Positions 54,332-62,494 are shown, numbered from the stretch's first letter. The stretch: 64,000 bases of DNA from Cupriavidus basilensis OR16 (GCF_000243095.1 NZ_AHJE01000042.1:1-64000); one strand, 5' to 3'. The notes: generated from the letters alone by a model not told the origin. Numbers and translations: made by a program.

Positions 54332-54616
54332 TCAGGCGGCCGCGGGATGGTCGAGGTGGGTGGCGGACTTGGAGCACGCCTTCTTCTTCGAGGGCTTCAG
54401 TTCCTCTCGGTCCGCCAGATCCACCTGATCCCAGTCAACGGCATCTGGAAATCGCGCACGCAGAAACACTACCCACGGCGAGGTATGTGGTTGCTCGTCT
54501 TCCATTGCGAAATCCGGCCCTTACCCTTACTGAGGACCTGTCTCGCTGATGACAGCCTGGAGGCCACCAAGGGCCTGGATGCGTTCGCGTGCGTTCATGC
54601 CGTTCATGCCGTTCAT
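54332..54616 (-). pseudogene. Cro-like repressor gene, decayed
   Basis: Reading leftward, three pieces in successive frames make one Cro-like protein: MNARERIQALGGLQAVISETG, then LSKGKGRISQWKTSNHIPR, then WVVFLRARFPDAVDWDQVDL, ending PAAA-stop at 54332. Two single-base deletions account for the breaks. The helix-turn-helix (LQAVISETG to GRISQW) and the PRPWVVFLRARFP tail are typical of phage Cro/YdaS-type regulators. It is divergent from the CI/LexA-like gene, like a lysogeny switch. Start codons at 54616, 54607 and 54598 arise from a 9-bp triple repeat. Confidence 0.55.
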
Positions 54617-54619
54617 GCA
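54594..54619. repeat. 9-bp triple tandem repeat
   Basis: GTTCATGCC occurs three times in tandem (the last copy ends GTTCATGCA), creating three in-frame Met-Asn-Gly start codons for the Cro-like relic on the minus strand. Confidence 0.75.
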
Positions 54620-54648
54620 TAGAATGCTAAACTGCCACTATCAAGATC

Positions 54649-54670
54649 TCTAAACCCACTATGGTTTAGA
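54649..54670. promoter_or_regulatory. Phage-type operator between cro-like and CI-like genes
   Basis: TCTAAACC (54649-54656) and GGTTTAGA (54663-54670) form a perfect 8-bp inverted repeat around 6 bp. A second, imperfect half-site GCTAAACT lies at 54626. The block ends 9 bp before the repressor ATG. Confidence 0.65.
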
Positions 54671-54679
54671 TTTCTAAAA

Positions 54680-55453
54680 ATGACCCTAAGCGAACGAATG
54701 CAAGTGATCCTGGACGAGACCGGCGCCGAAGCTGTGGCGCTGGCGAAGGCCGCTGGCGTGACCAAAGGAACGGTGAGCCAGTGGCTGAGCGGCCAGATCA
54801 AATCCATCAAGCTGGAATACGCCATCGGCATCCAAGATGCATACGGCTACAACGCCTTGTGGATCGTCATGGAAAACGGTGAAAAGAAGACGGCGGCAGC
54901 TGCGGCCAATGACGGCGCCGCACAGGCGGACGAGAAACTGAAGGCATTCGCCGGCAGCGACTTCCAGCCCATGCCGAAGGGCCGACAAGTTCCGGTCGTG
55001 GGGCAAGCCCAGGGCGGCCCCGACGGATACATCGGCATCCACGACTACCCGCCGGACCAGGGTGGCGGCTGGATCAGCATGCCCACTCGCGACCCGTCGG
55101 CCTATGGCCTGCGCGTCCGCGGCGACAGCATGCGCCCCCGGATCAAGAGCGGCGAATTCGTCCTGGTTGAGCCCAGCTTCGAGGCGCAGCCCGGCGACGA
55201 CGTGGTCGTCAAATTCCGGGATGGCAGCGTGGTCGCCAAAGAGCTGCTCTGGGTCCGGGATGATGAGGTTTGCCTGGGCTCCATCAACGACAGCGTGCCC
55301 CCGATGACACGGCCCCTGGAAACGGTGCAGACGATCCATCGGATCGCGGCCATCATCCCGCGCGGATCCCCCCTACACGCGATCACGCTACAACATGACG
55401 CATTTGAAGCGTCCGCGCCACCCACTGACAGTTCACACAACAGACCAGCCTGA
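54680..55453 (+). CDS. CI/LexA-like repressor with S24 peptidase domain
   Basis: A 257-aa phage-type repressor. The N-terminal HTH (LAKAAGVTKGTVSQWLSGQIKSI) is followed by a linker with a possible autocleavage pair Ala91-Gly92 (AFAGSDF) and a C-terminal S24 domain with Ser150 in RGDSMRPRI and Lys187 in VVAKELL. The 37-residue Ser-Lys spacing equals that of LexA. It should bind the adjacent operator, repress itself and the facing cro-like gene, and self-cleave when RecA is activated. No Shine-Dalgarno precedes the ATG, so the transcript may be leaderless, as with lambda cI from PRM. Confidence 0.88.
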   Translation: MTLSERMQVILDETGAEAVALAKAAGVTKGTVSQWLSGQIKSIKLEYAIGIQDAYGYNALWIVMENGEKKTAAAAANDGAAQADEKLKAFAGSDFQPMPKGRQVPVVGQAQGGPDGYIGIHDYPPDQGGGWISMPTRDPSAYGLRVRGDSMRPRIKSGEFVLVEPSFEAQPGDDVVVKFRDGSVVAKELLWVRDDEVCLGSINDSVPPMTRPLETVQTIHRIAAIIPRGSPLHAITLQHDAFEASAPPTDSSHNRPA

Positions 55454-55455
55454 AA

Positions 55456-56076
55456 ATGGAAAGCCAAATAACTTCGTCTGAGCCCAGTATCCGGAAGGCC
55501 CTTTCCCACCTCGACTCCATGCTGGTCCCGAACGAGGTGGCGCAGTGTTACGCCGTGCAGCGCCGGATCTTCGCGCTTCTCCATCGCCGGGCCTTGGTGG
55601 CGGCGACCTCTGGGCGACTGATCGGCATCAGCCGGGGCCTGATCGGGGGATTCACGCCGGTAGACATCCGCTGGCAAGACGTCAAAACCGCCAATGTCAA
55701 AGCGGGAATTTTTGGCAGCGACATTACGATCACTGCCCTCACGCAGCCTGACCTAGCGAGCGGCGGGACCGTGCGCACGTTCCAATTTACCGGACTCAGG
55801 AAGGCCGACGCGCAGGCGGTATATCGTGCCTGCCAGGCGCAGGAACAAGCATGGCGTGAAAAACGAAGGCTTCGTGAGCTGGAGGAATTGCGGGCCAAGT
55901 CGGGCGGCTTCCAGACATCGTCGCCGCGCGATACGTCGTTCGGTAGCGACGAAGCAGGCTCAGGCAAGGGAGATCTGACGGCACGCCTGAAGCGCGCCAA
56001 GGAGATGCTCGACAGCGGGCTGATCAGCGATTCCGAGTACGAGACCATCAAAGCTAGGGTTATCTCAGAGATCTAA
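55456..56076 (+). CDS. PH-like/SHOCT-domain protein
   Basis: A 206-aa protein beginning 3 bp after the repressor stop. The N-terminal half (VQRRIFALLHRRALVAATSGRLIGISRGLIGGF, IRWQDVKTANVKAGIFGSDITI) resembles a bacterial PH-like domain. A Lys/Arg/Glu-rich helix follows, and the C-terminal segment LTARLKRAKEMLDSGLISDSEYETIKARV is a clear SHOCT motif. SHOCT proteins often assist assembly or oligomerisation and are common in phage and islet genes. The specific function is unknown. A terminator follows. Confidence 0.75.
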   Translation: MESQITSSEPSIRKALSHLDSMLVPNEVAQCYAVQRRIFALLHRRALVAATSGRLIGISRGLIGGFTPVDIRWQDVKTANVKAGIFGSDITITALTQPDLASGGTVRTFQFTGLRKADAQAVYRACQAQEQAWREKRRLRELEELRAKSGGFQTSSPRDTSFGSDEAGSGKGDLTARLKRAKEMLDSGLISDSEYETIKARVISEI

Positions 56077-56124
56077 CTTTGAAGGACGCGCATCGGCCAC
56101 CTGCCGCGCGCGCATCCTCCGCCC

Positions 56125-56147
56125 AAGCCCGCTTCGGCGGGCTTTTT
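56125..56147 (+). terminator. Rho-independent terminator after the repressor operon
   Basis: AAGCCCGC (56125-56132), TTCG loop, GCGGGCTT (56137-56144) and a T-run. Confidence 0.88.
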
Positions 56148-56159
56148 GTTGTCCGCAAC

Positions 56160-56666
56160 CTAGCGCCCGATGACCACCTGGAAGACCAAGCCAGTCGGGA
56201 TGGCGACCAGGAAGTAGTCTCCGCCGACGCCCACCCACTGGTATCCGCGCGGCGGAGGCGACAGTCTATAGGCGTGCCAGTCATCGATCACGTACTGACG
56301 CTGACGATATTCCGGAGGGACCCTTTCACCCTTATGCCAGCTGCCAGGCCCCGGGCGATCAGCGCGACGATCAGGGCTGGACCATCCGTCCATCCGCTCC
56401 CTGCCCCTGTCACCCTCCCAACCTCTGTCACCCTGCTGGCGGCGGTCATCGCCGCGGGCGCGGTCGCCTTCCCGGTCGCGGTCGTTGTAGCCGCGCTGGT
56501 GGTCGTTGTAGCCGCGCTGGTTATCGTGGTTTTGTCCCTGGTCATGGCCCATGGATGGCCGTCCGCGATCATCACCGCCGGGCCCCCTGTCTTGGGCGTG
56601 GCCCGCTATCGAAGTGAGAGAACACGCAGCCAGCGCCATGCCGGCGATCATCTTGATCTTCCGCAT
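56160..56666 (-). CDS. RcnB-family periplasmic protein
   Basis: A 168-aa protein with a signal peptide (KMIAGMALAACSLTSIAGHAQ), a long Arg/Asp/Gly-rich disordered region and a C-terminal RcnB domain: VPPEYRQRQYVIDDWHAYRL, then PPPRGYQWVGVGGDYFLVAIPTGLV. RcnB-like proteins are tied to nickel/cobalt homeostasis, though most homologues are uncharacterised. GGAG before the ATG at 56666 decides the start over 56678. A 21-bp unit is repeated in tandem (56480-56520), doubling QRGYNDH in the disordered part. Confidence 0.8.
   Translation of the reverse strand: MRKIKMIAGMALAACSLTSIAGHAQDRGPGGDDRGRPSMGHDQGQNHDNQRGYNDHQRGYNDRDREGDRARGDDRRQQGDRGWEGDRGRERMDGWSSPDRRADRPGPGSWHKGERVPPEYRQRQYVIDDWHAYRLSPPPRGYQWVGVGGDYFLVAIPTGLVFQVVIGR
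56480..56520. repeat. 21-bp tandem repeat in the RcnB-like gene
   Basis: GGTCGTTGTAGCCGCGCTGG occurs at 56480-56499 and 56501-56520 (period 21 bp), in frame. Confidence 0.85.
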
Positions 56667-56983
56667 CTCGATCTCCAAAAGCCCGCGTGATTGAGGGCCT
56701 ATACCGTTCAGTCTATTCCGGGCTCCCTCACCGGCCGGTAACGAAATCGTAACGCGTACTCATCACATACCCAACGCCGACCTCACCCACGCATCGATGC
56801 CCAGCCGATAGAAGGTAGCGCCCACCTCCGTCAGCTGCATCCTCCCCTTCCCTGAAGGCGCCCTTTCACACCCTTCTGGAGTAGAACACTAAACGCATCG
56901 CTTTGGTTTTATTTACTTTGCAGATTAATATTCTAAACCAAGTTCGAGCCGCTGAAGTCCGCAGCGGTTCGCCCGAGACAGAG
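56667..56983. other. AT-rich intergenic stretch with gene remnants
   Basis: A 317-bp region without an intact gene. On the minus strand (about 56763-56849) a frame reading MQLTEVGATFYRLGIDAW and stopping soon after looks like the tail of a lost gene, unidentified. Near 56900-56940 the DNA is markedly AT-rich and contains TCTAAACC (56932-56939), an exact half-site of the CI-type operator. Confidence 0.35.
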
Positions 56984-57284
56984 ATGCGCAAGCAAACCAA
57001 GCAGTCGTGGGAAGTGGGTCAACAGGTCAAGGTGGGGTTCCTGGTCGGCCTGACCGTCATCGCCAAGATCCCGACCCCGGGTGACTTCGCCCCGGACGCC
57101 TATGTGCTGGTGCGCGGCGAGCAGTTCTATGCCTTCGTGCCGCACAACGGCATTTCCAAGATCGACCCCCGAGATGGTTGCCGAGGGCAAGCGCCTGCGC
57201 GCGGCCGCAGAGGCCCACGCGTCGGGCCAAGCCGACCGCGTCATTGCCACCGCCAAGCTCGCCGCCGAGCTTATGGCTGCCTGA
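56984..57284 (+). pseudogene. Small islet protein, frameshifted in a C run
   Basis: The ATG at 56984 opens MRKQTKQSWEVGQQVKVGFL, then LTVIAKIPTPGDFAPDAYVLV and HNGISKIDP. After the five-C run 57166-57170 the good sequence continues in another frame as EMVAEGKRLRAAAEAHASGQ and ends ELMAA at 57284. Removing one C gives a protein of about 99 aa. Function unknown; it resembles small prophage ORFs. Confidence 0.5.
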
Positions 57285-57297
57285 GGAACCCTGGCCA

Positions 57298-57439
57298 TGA
57301 CACCCGCCCCATCGTCCCCGGCCGCAGCTATCAAGTGCATGGCGCAGGCCTGGATCTGACCGTGCTCGCCACCAACCCGGCCGATGCCAGGCGGCCCAAT
57401 GCGAACTTCGGCGGACACCAAAAGCCCGGAAAGCCTTGA
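57298..57439 (+). pseudogene. Small phage-like ORF fragment
   Basis: A frame reading TRPIVPGRSYQVHGAGLDLTVL followed by ATNPADA and a short tail, stopping at 57439. No start codon is in frame; the nearby ATG at 57298 is offset. It looks like a small islet ORF damaged at its 5' end. Confidence 0.35.
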
Positions 57440-57486
57440 TTTACTTGGGAGGAGAGGACTTCAGAGAACTTCTGCGAACTTCATTA

Positions 57487-57499
57487 TGGTCCCGCCGGC
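57487..57499. repeat. tRNA-Arg 3' end (att-like direct repeat, right)
   Basis: The 13-bp TGGTCCCGCCGGC at the tRNA 3' terminus, matched by the copy at 51152-51164, 6335 bp away. Confidence 0.6.
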
Positions 57500-57561
57500 A
57501 GGAATCGAACCTGCATTTCACGCTTAGGAGGCGCGTGTTCTATCCATTGAACTACGGCGAG
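57487..57561 (-). tRNA. tRNA-Arg(CCT)
   Basis: Read on the minus strand, a 75-nt cloverleaf. Acceptor CTCGCCG pairs with CGGCGGG (one G-T pair), D-arm stem GTTC/GAAC, anticodon stem CGCGC/GCGTG enclosing loop CTCCTAA (anticodon CCT), T-arm GCAGG TTCGATT CCTGC, discriminator A and encoded CCA. Position 1 is C rather than the usual G. Its 3' end is duplicated at 51152-51164, marking it as the probable integration site of the islet to its left. Confidence 0.93.
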
Positions 57562-57667
57562 ACGGTAGACACTCCCTGATCGGCAAGTGCGCCTTGGCGG
57601 CGCGGATCCGAGAGCAGGCCGGAGTATATCAAAATCCTCACCGCCCAAGAACCGCGCCGCGCCTGCT

Positions 57668-58071
57668 TCAGCACTCGCCTTTCTTGGCGTGCCCCGGGGG
57701 GCAGTGATAGCCCTTGTCCTTCTTGCCATACCCGCCATACCCGCCGTCGCCGCGTCCATCCCAGCGCTCGGGTACCAGCACCCATCCGCCGCTGGCCTGC
57801 ACCCAGCGCGGCGCCTCGTACGCGTAGCCAGCACGCTCGCGCTCCCATCTGCCTTTTTCCATTTGTGCTTGTGACCGCGATCGTCCCAATCCCAGTATCC
57901 GGGGGCCCAAACGTAGCCGGGACGCGCAACCGGGACGGCTTCATAGACGGGGACCGGCGGCGGAACGCCGATCGCCACATTGATTGACACCTGGGCCAGC
58001 GCCGCCGGCGCCACGCCAAACCCGCCCGCCAAGCCCGTTACTGCCGCTGCGCACAACAGAATCTTTCGCAT
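57668..58071 (-). pseudogene. YXWGXW-repeat secreted protein, frameshifted
   Basis: From the ATG at 58071 the frame gives a signal peptide (MRKILLCAAAVTGLAGGFG to PAALAQ), VPPPVPVYEAVPVARPGY and VWAPGYWDWDDRGHKHKWKK. It then loses homology after a five-base A run (T run at 57854-57858 on the plus strand). The alternate frame resumes GRWERERAGYAYEAPRWV, then ASGGWVLVPERWDG and a Gly/Lys-rich tail to 57668. Adding one A restores a protein of about 134 aa with two WxPGxW-type repeats, a small exported family of unknown function. Confidence 0.75.
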
Positions 58072-58156
58072 ATCGCTATCTCGTTTGCCTGTGTTGTTCA
58101 GGAGCGAGAATAGCCTGCCCCGGGCTTTCAGACTGTTAGTAAAGGTATCTATGGAT

Positions 58157-58181
58157 GGCCTATGCCTGGGTGGCATAGGCC
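58157..58181. other. Perfect 10-bp stem-loop
   Basis: GGCCTATGCC (58157-58166) and GGCATAGGCC (58172-58181) are exact inverted copies around a 5-base loop. It lies upstream of the YXWGXW gene. There is no T-run. Confidence 0.5.
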
Positions 58182-58247
58182 GCGCACAGGAAACGCAGCG
58201 GTGTAGCGAGGCGCACCGAGCGGAGCCTCGCGCCCCCACAAACGAGA

Positions 58248-58271
58248 AGCCCGCCAGGAAACTGGCGGGCT
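58248..58271 (-). terminator. Stem-loop, possible minus-strand terminator
   Basis: AGCCCGCCAG (58248-58257) and CTGGCGGGCT (58262-58271) pair perfectly around GAAA. On the minus strand it is followed by the pyrimidine-rich TCTCGTTT. No gene that it would terminate was recognised. Confidence 0.45.
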
Positions 58272-58678
58272 GGTTGCGGACGGTCCGGACCTTCCAGGTC
58301 AACGCCGGCGCTATCGCGGCAACAGCCGTTGCAAGCAGCATTTCCCATGATTCCGCCCATGACGCGGACGTCCCTCCGGACCACCCGGAGAGCCGAAGGA
58401 AAGCTGGCAGTGACGCCGACTGCCGCGATATCAGCGGCTAGCAGCACTTAAAGCAAAGCGCCAAGGAAGGTCAGCGGGTGTTCCAGGTCCGCTACCTTGC
58501 CGGGCAACCGTGTGCCCGACGGCTTCAGTATAGGCAGGCAACCTACGGATGCAACTTTGAATGCGGCAAGGGAAAATCCAACAAAAGTGCGCGATGACAC
58601 GCAAAATCTCGCATTTCGGCCTCATTCCGGCCTCAAAAAGGAATTCCTATCGCAGTGCAACAAACTTACTTTTGTTTC

Positions 58679-58687
58679 TGCTATAAT
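58679..58687 (+). promoter_or_regulatory. Extended -10 promoter (TGCTATAAT)
   Basis: TG-N-TATAAT with the consensus -10 at 58682-58687 in a locally AT-rich stretch. No good -35 box is seen, which fits an extended -10 promoter. Transcription would give a leader of about 400 nt before the helicase start. Confidence 0.6.
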
Positions 58688-58893
58688 TCGCGCCGTGAGT
58701 TCGCACTGTGAGTTGTGCAACACGTCAGCCGGGTTCTTCCGGCAGACGATACCGCCCCCGCTCTCAAGCTCTGCTCCCCGGTCCCGCCGACTGGCCTGCT
58801 TCATGTTGCTGTGTTGTTGCTGCATCAAGGCCAAGTGGTGATACCCGACAGAACGCATTTCTCACCGACGTCGCCTCGTCTCCGATCCTGTTG

Positions 58894-58913
58894 AACAGCT
58901 CTATAGAGCTGTT
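58894..58913 (+). promoter_or_regulatory. 20-bp palindrome in the helicase leader
   Basis: AACAGCTCTATAGAGCTGTT is a perfect palindrome. In RNA it would form an 8-bp stem with a 4-nt loop about 185 nt before the start codon. Its role is unknown. Confidence 0.55.
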
Positions 58914-59097
58914 TGCCTGCCAGGGACTGTCGCCCGGCCTTGTGCCCGGTGCCACCCTGCCTGCCGCCGTACTGCCAGCTGTGTCTGTCGTAACGGCCTC
59001 ACCGATTGGCGCCGAAGCCTTTTTAAGACTTTGCACTGCGCCCGCCCCTGTTCGCTAGTTCGGCATGGGGTGCCATGCATTTAAAGAAAATTACGAC

Positions 59098-61077
59098 ATG
59101 ACCCAGCACGACATTCGTGCGGAGCAAGATTTTGCCTCCGCCGCCGACGCATCGATCGAAGCCGCAGCCATCGCCACCCCCGCAATCCAGGAACCGAGCC
59201 CGCTCGACAAGCTCGACGCCATCCTCAGCCCGGAAGCCGCCGTGGCACCTGCCGCTGTTGCCATCGATGCCGAAAACGGCTTCGCCAAGCTCGGCCTCGA
59301 AGAAGCCATTCTTCGCGCCCTGGTTGAACTGAACTACACCACCCCGACCCCGGTGCAGGCACAAGCGATCCCCGCCTTCCTGGCTGGCCGCGACCTGCTG
59401 GTTTCGAGCCAGACCGGCTCGGGCAAGACTGGCGCCTTCATCCTGCCGGCGATCCAGCGCATCAGCGAGAAGGCTTCGCCGAATCGCCCGCGTTCGGACG
59501 ATCCGGTCAAGCGCATGAAGGGCAAGCGCCCCCGTCCGTCGCCGGCGCAACCCGCGCTGCTGGTGCTGACCCCGACCCGCGAACTGGCCCTGCAAGTTAC
59601 CGAAGCCACCGCCAAGTACGGCCGCCACCTGCGCCGCATTGTCTGCGCCAGCATCCTGGGCGGCATGCCTTACCCGAAGCAGCTGGCAGCGCTGTCCAAG
59701 ATGCCTGACATCCTGGTCGCCACGCCGGGCCGCCTGCTCGACCACGTCGAGGCCGGCCGTATCGACCTGTCCCAACTGGACATGCTGGTATTCGACGAAG
59801 CCGACCGTATGCTCGACATGGGCTTCGCCGACGACATCGACGCCATCGTTGCCGCAACCCCGGCCAGCCGCCAGACGCTGATGTTCTCGGCCACGCTGGA
59901 CGGCCGCATCGCCCAGCTGGCTTCGCGTCAGCTGCGCGATCCGCAACGCATCGAGATCGCCGCGACCCGCGCCGACCAAAGCAATATCGAACAGCGCCTG
60001 CACTTCACCGACGACATGTCGCACAAGGAAAAGCTGCTTGACCACCTGCTGCGCGACGCCACGCTCAAGCAAGCCATCGTCTTCACCGCGACCAAGCGCG
60101 ATGCCGATTCGCTGGCTGAACGCCTGTCGGACACCGGCTTCGCAGCCGGCGCGCTGCACGGCGACATGACCCAGGGCGCGCGTAACCGCACCCTGACCTC
60201 GCTGCGCCGCGGCAACCTGCGCATCCTGGTGGCAACCGACGTGGCAGCACGCGGCATCGACGTGCCGGACATCACCCACGTGGTCAACTTCGACCTGCCC
60301 AAGCAAGCCGAAGACTACGTGCACCGTATCGGCCGTACCGGCCGTGCTGGCCGCTCGGGTGTCGCCATCAACCTGGTGAACCACGGCGACATGTTCCAGT
60401 GGAAGCGCATCGAGCGCTTCACCAACAACCGTGTCGACGCATCGGTGATCGAAGGCCTGGAGCCGCGTCGCTCGCCGAAGCCGCGTTCGGGCTTCGCCGG
60501 CAAGCCGGGTGGCGACCGCGGTGGCTACCGTGGCAACAGCAATGGCGGCGGCTATCGCGGCGGTGAAAACCGCAGCTTTGGCGACCGCAAGTTCGGCGGC
60601 GGCGAAAGCCGTGGCTTCGGCAGCCGTGATGGCGCCGCACGCCCCGCAGGCGACCGCCCGTTCGGCGACCGTGACGGCAACCGTGGCTTCGGCGACCGCA
60701 GCAGCCTGGGCAACCCCAATGGCAACAGCACCGGCTATCGTGGCCAGGGCGGCCAGGGCGCGGCCGGCGGCCAGCGCAGCTTCAACAATGAAGGCGGCGG
60801 TTACCGTGGCGGCGACAATCGCGGCTTTGGCAATCGTGACGGCGCGGCTCCCCGCAGCTTCGGCGATGGCAACCGTGGCGCCGGCTTCGGCGGCGGTGCT
60901 GCCGGCAATGGCGGCAACGGCGGCTACCGCGGCGGCGAAGCCCGCAGCTTCGGCAACCGCGATGGCAACCGTGATGGCGCGCCCCGCAGCTTCGGCGATG
61001 GCAACCGCGGCGGCTTCGGCGGCGGTCAGCGCAATGGCAACGGCAACACCGGCGGCCGCTCGCGTTTCGAGCGTTAA
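59098..61077 (+). CDS. rhlE: DEAD-box RNA helicase, RhlE type, with RGG-rich tail
   Basis: A 659-aa ATP-dependent RNA helicase. The core (about residues 60-440) has Q-motif PTPVQAQAIP, motif I QTGSGKT (Lys110), PTRELAL, motif II DEAD (233-236), SAT, ATDVAARGID and HRIGRTGRAGR. The final 220 or so residues are a low-complexity Gly/Arg/Asn/Phe tail with repeated YRGG, FGDR and FGNRDG units, an RNA-binding extension that may promote condensation. It unwinds RNA in ribosome assembly and mRNA decay, often at low temperature. The ATG at 59098 gives the MTQHDIR N-terminus; 59065 is an in-frame alternative. Confidence 0.92.
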   Translation: MTQHDIRAEQDFASAADASIEAAAIATPAIQEPSPLDKLDAILSPEAAVAPAAVAIDAENGFAKLGLEEAILRALVELNYTTPTPVQAQAIPAFLAGRDLLVSSQTGSGKTGAFILPAIQRISEKASPNRPRSDDPVKRMKGKRPRPSPAQPALLVLTPTRELALQVTEATAKYGRHLRRIVCASILGGMPYPKQLAALSKMPDILVATPGRLLDHVEAGRIDLSQLDMLVFDEADRMLDMGFADDIDAIVAATPASRQTLMFSATLDGRIAQLASRQLRDPQRIEIAATRADQSNIEQRLHFTDDMSHKEKLLDHLLRDATLKQAIVFTATKRDADSLAERLSDTGFAAGALHGDMTQGARNRTLTSLRRGNLRILVATDVAARGIDVPDITHVVNFDLPKQAEDYVHRIGRTGRAGRSGVAINLVNHGDMFQWKRIERFTNNRVDASVIEGLEPRRSPKPRSGFAGKPGGDRGGYRGNSNGGGYRGGENRSFGDRKFGGGESRGFGSRDGAARPAGDRPFGDRDGNRGFGDRSSLGNPNGNSTGYRGQGGQGAAGGQRSFNNEGGGYRGGDNRGFGNRDGAAPRSFGDGNRGAGFGGGAAGNGGNGGYRGGEARSFGNRDGNRDGAPRSFGDGNRGGFGGGQRNGNGNTGGRSRFER

Positions 61078-61124
61078 TCTGCCCGGCGCAATGCGTTCAC
61101 CGCTTCGGCGGTGAGCACTAGCAA

Positions 61125-61164
61125 GCAAAAGAGAAAGGCACCTTCGGGTGCCTTTCTCTTTTGC
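61125..61164. terminator. Strong bidirectional terminator
   Basis: An 18-bp perfect stem (61125-61142 with 61147-61164) around a TTCG loop, with A-rich and T-rich flanks on opposite sides. It lies between the convergent rhlE and egtB-like genes. Confidence 0.92.
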
Positions 61165-61212
61165 CTGACTGCCTCAACCATCCGCGTCGGCCACGGGCAA
61201 CCAGCGCCCCCG

Positions 61213-62350
61213 CTACATAGAACAACTGCGAAAGCCGACGAACGCGAAATCGTCCTCGGGCAGCAGCGCCATGCGCGCACGCGCATGGCGCTGGCGCGCC
61301 GGGCTGGCGAAGGAGGCGCCCCGCACCACCTGGTGGCTGGCAAAGCAGTACACGTATTCCATATCGGCGGGGCTCGCCTCGAATCCCGCGTAGGGTTCGT
61401 ACGGCGTCGTGGCTGACGTGACGCACGGCCTCGTCAGGGTTCAAGGTGCGCAGGCTGCCGAAACGCAAGGCCATCCAGGCCCGCGACTCGGGATGGCGGG
61501 CCCAGTAACGCGGCGCCGAACGATCCTGCATCATCAGCCACTGACGTCCCGCGGCCGACCACCATGATGCACGCTCATAGCCACCGTCCTCGACGAAATC
61601 GAGGAACTGCGCATTGCTGACGGGCGTGGCATCCATCTCGAAAGCCGGTACATAGGTGGGCTGCGGCGGCCGTTCATCGGGCAGCGCGAAGCCATCCGGC
61701 TCGCTCCAGCCCTGGAGGAAACGCCCGCCGGGAAACTGCAACGTGCCGCCATGCGGCACGGATACCGATGGCAGGGCAACCGCAGGCTCCACAGGGGCAA
61801 CGCCCAGCGCCTGCAGCAGCGCGGCGACGGCCTCGCCCTGGCGGTCCTCGTGAAACAGCGCGCGGCGCCAGGCGTAGAGCGTGGCGTCGCCGTCATCGGG
61901 CTGCGCCGCCAGCCGGCGCAGGACGGCATCGAGCACATCGGCGGCGTAGCGCTTGACCACTGCCACGTCAGGCAGCGCCACCTCCCAGCGGGCATCGTGA
62001 TCGATCCGATCGGGATCGAACCACGCATCCGCGCCCGTCAGCAGCGATGGCTCGCTGGCGACTTGCAGCCAGGCACCATCGCGTTCCAGCATACGCACGT
62101 CGCGCAGGCACCACCATTCGGCGTGCCAGGCCACATGCCCGAGAGTCCAGAGCGGCGGATCGGCAAAGTCCTGGTGGGGCACCTCCCAGCCGCGCCGGGT
62201 CTGGCCAAAGGCTGCCAGCCAGGCCAGGGTGCGATTGCGCGCTTCCACCAGCGCCTGTGCCAGGCCTTCGCGCGGCAGCCGCCGGGCGTCGGCCCAGACG
62301 GCCTTGCCACCGTTGAAATGAAGATCGGGAAGCATGGAGAAGCCGCTCAT
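61213..62350 (-). pseudogene. egtB: Ergothioneine synthase EgtB-like, internal deletion
   Basis: The ATG at 62350 opens about 310 residues of a normal EgtB. The DinB-type domain has the iron site HVAWHAEWW, and the FGE-sulfatase domain begins with PTYVPAFEMDATPVSNAQFL and RTLNPDEAVRHVS. At about 61401-61415 the sequence jumps to the family's C-terminal part in another frame (YEPYAGFEASPADMEYVY, then SHQVVRGASFASPA and DDFAFVGFRSCSM, stop 61213). Roughly 40-50 residues of the FGE core, including the expected RLPTEAEWE segment, are missing. Inactivation is likely. Confidence 0.78.
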
Positions 62351-62494
62351 CGAAAACCCTGCCGGAGAATGGGATTCGCACCCGGTTGCGTGGCCCGGCG
62401 AACCGCGTGCGCCATGCGCCACACCCTTGGCCGGAGAGATGCAGGCATTATGACACCAGCCCCACCCGCCCCTCGCGCGGCGGGCCCGCAGGCT

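Larger units (their letters stand above)
58072..59097. other. 1-kb region upstream of the DEAD-box helicase gene
   Basis: No convincing protein gene. It holds the two stem-loops above, a strong extended -10 promoter at 58679-58687, and about 400 bp of probable 5' leader for the helicase mRNA including a perfect 20-bp palindrome. Short ORFs here (for example 58497-58841) look like chance. Confidence 0.6.

Noticed and set aside
54093..54377. Minus-strand ORF of 94 codons overlapping the 81-aa islet gene
   Set aside because: Overlaps a better gene with a strong ribosome site and overlaps the Cro relic in another frame; Arg-rich shadow composition.
56763..56849. Short minus-strand frame reading MQLTEVGATFYRLGIDAW before a stop
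   Set aside because: Looks like the tail of a lost gene, but I cannot assign it to any family, so it is mentioned only within the intergenic entry.
51152..57561. An integrase or recombinase gene inside the tRNA-bounded islet
   Set aside because: All six frames were read for tyrosine- or serine-recombinase motifs and none was found.
58497..58841. 114-codon ORF spanning the helicase promoter
   Set aside because: It runs across the TATAAT promoter and has no family features or ribosome site.
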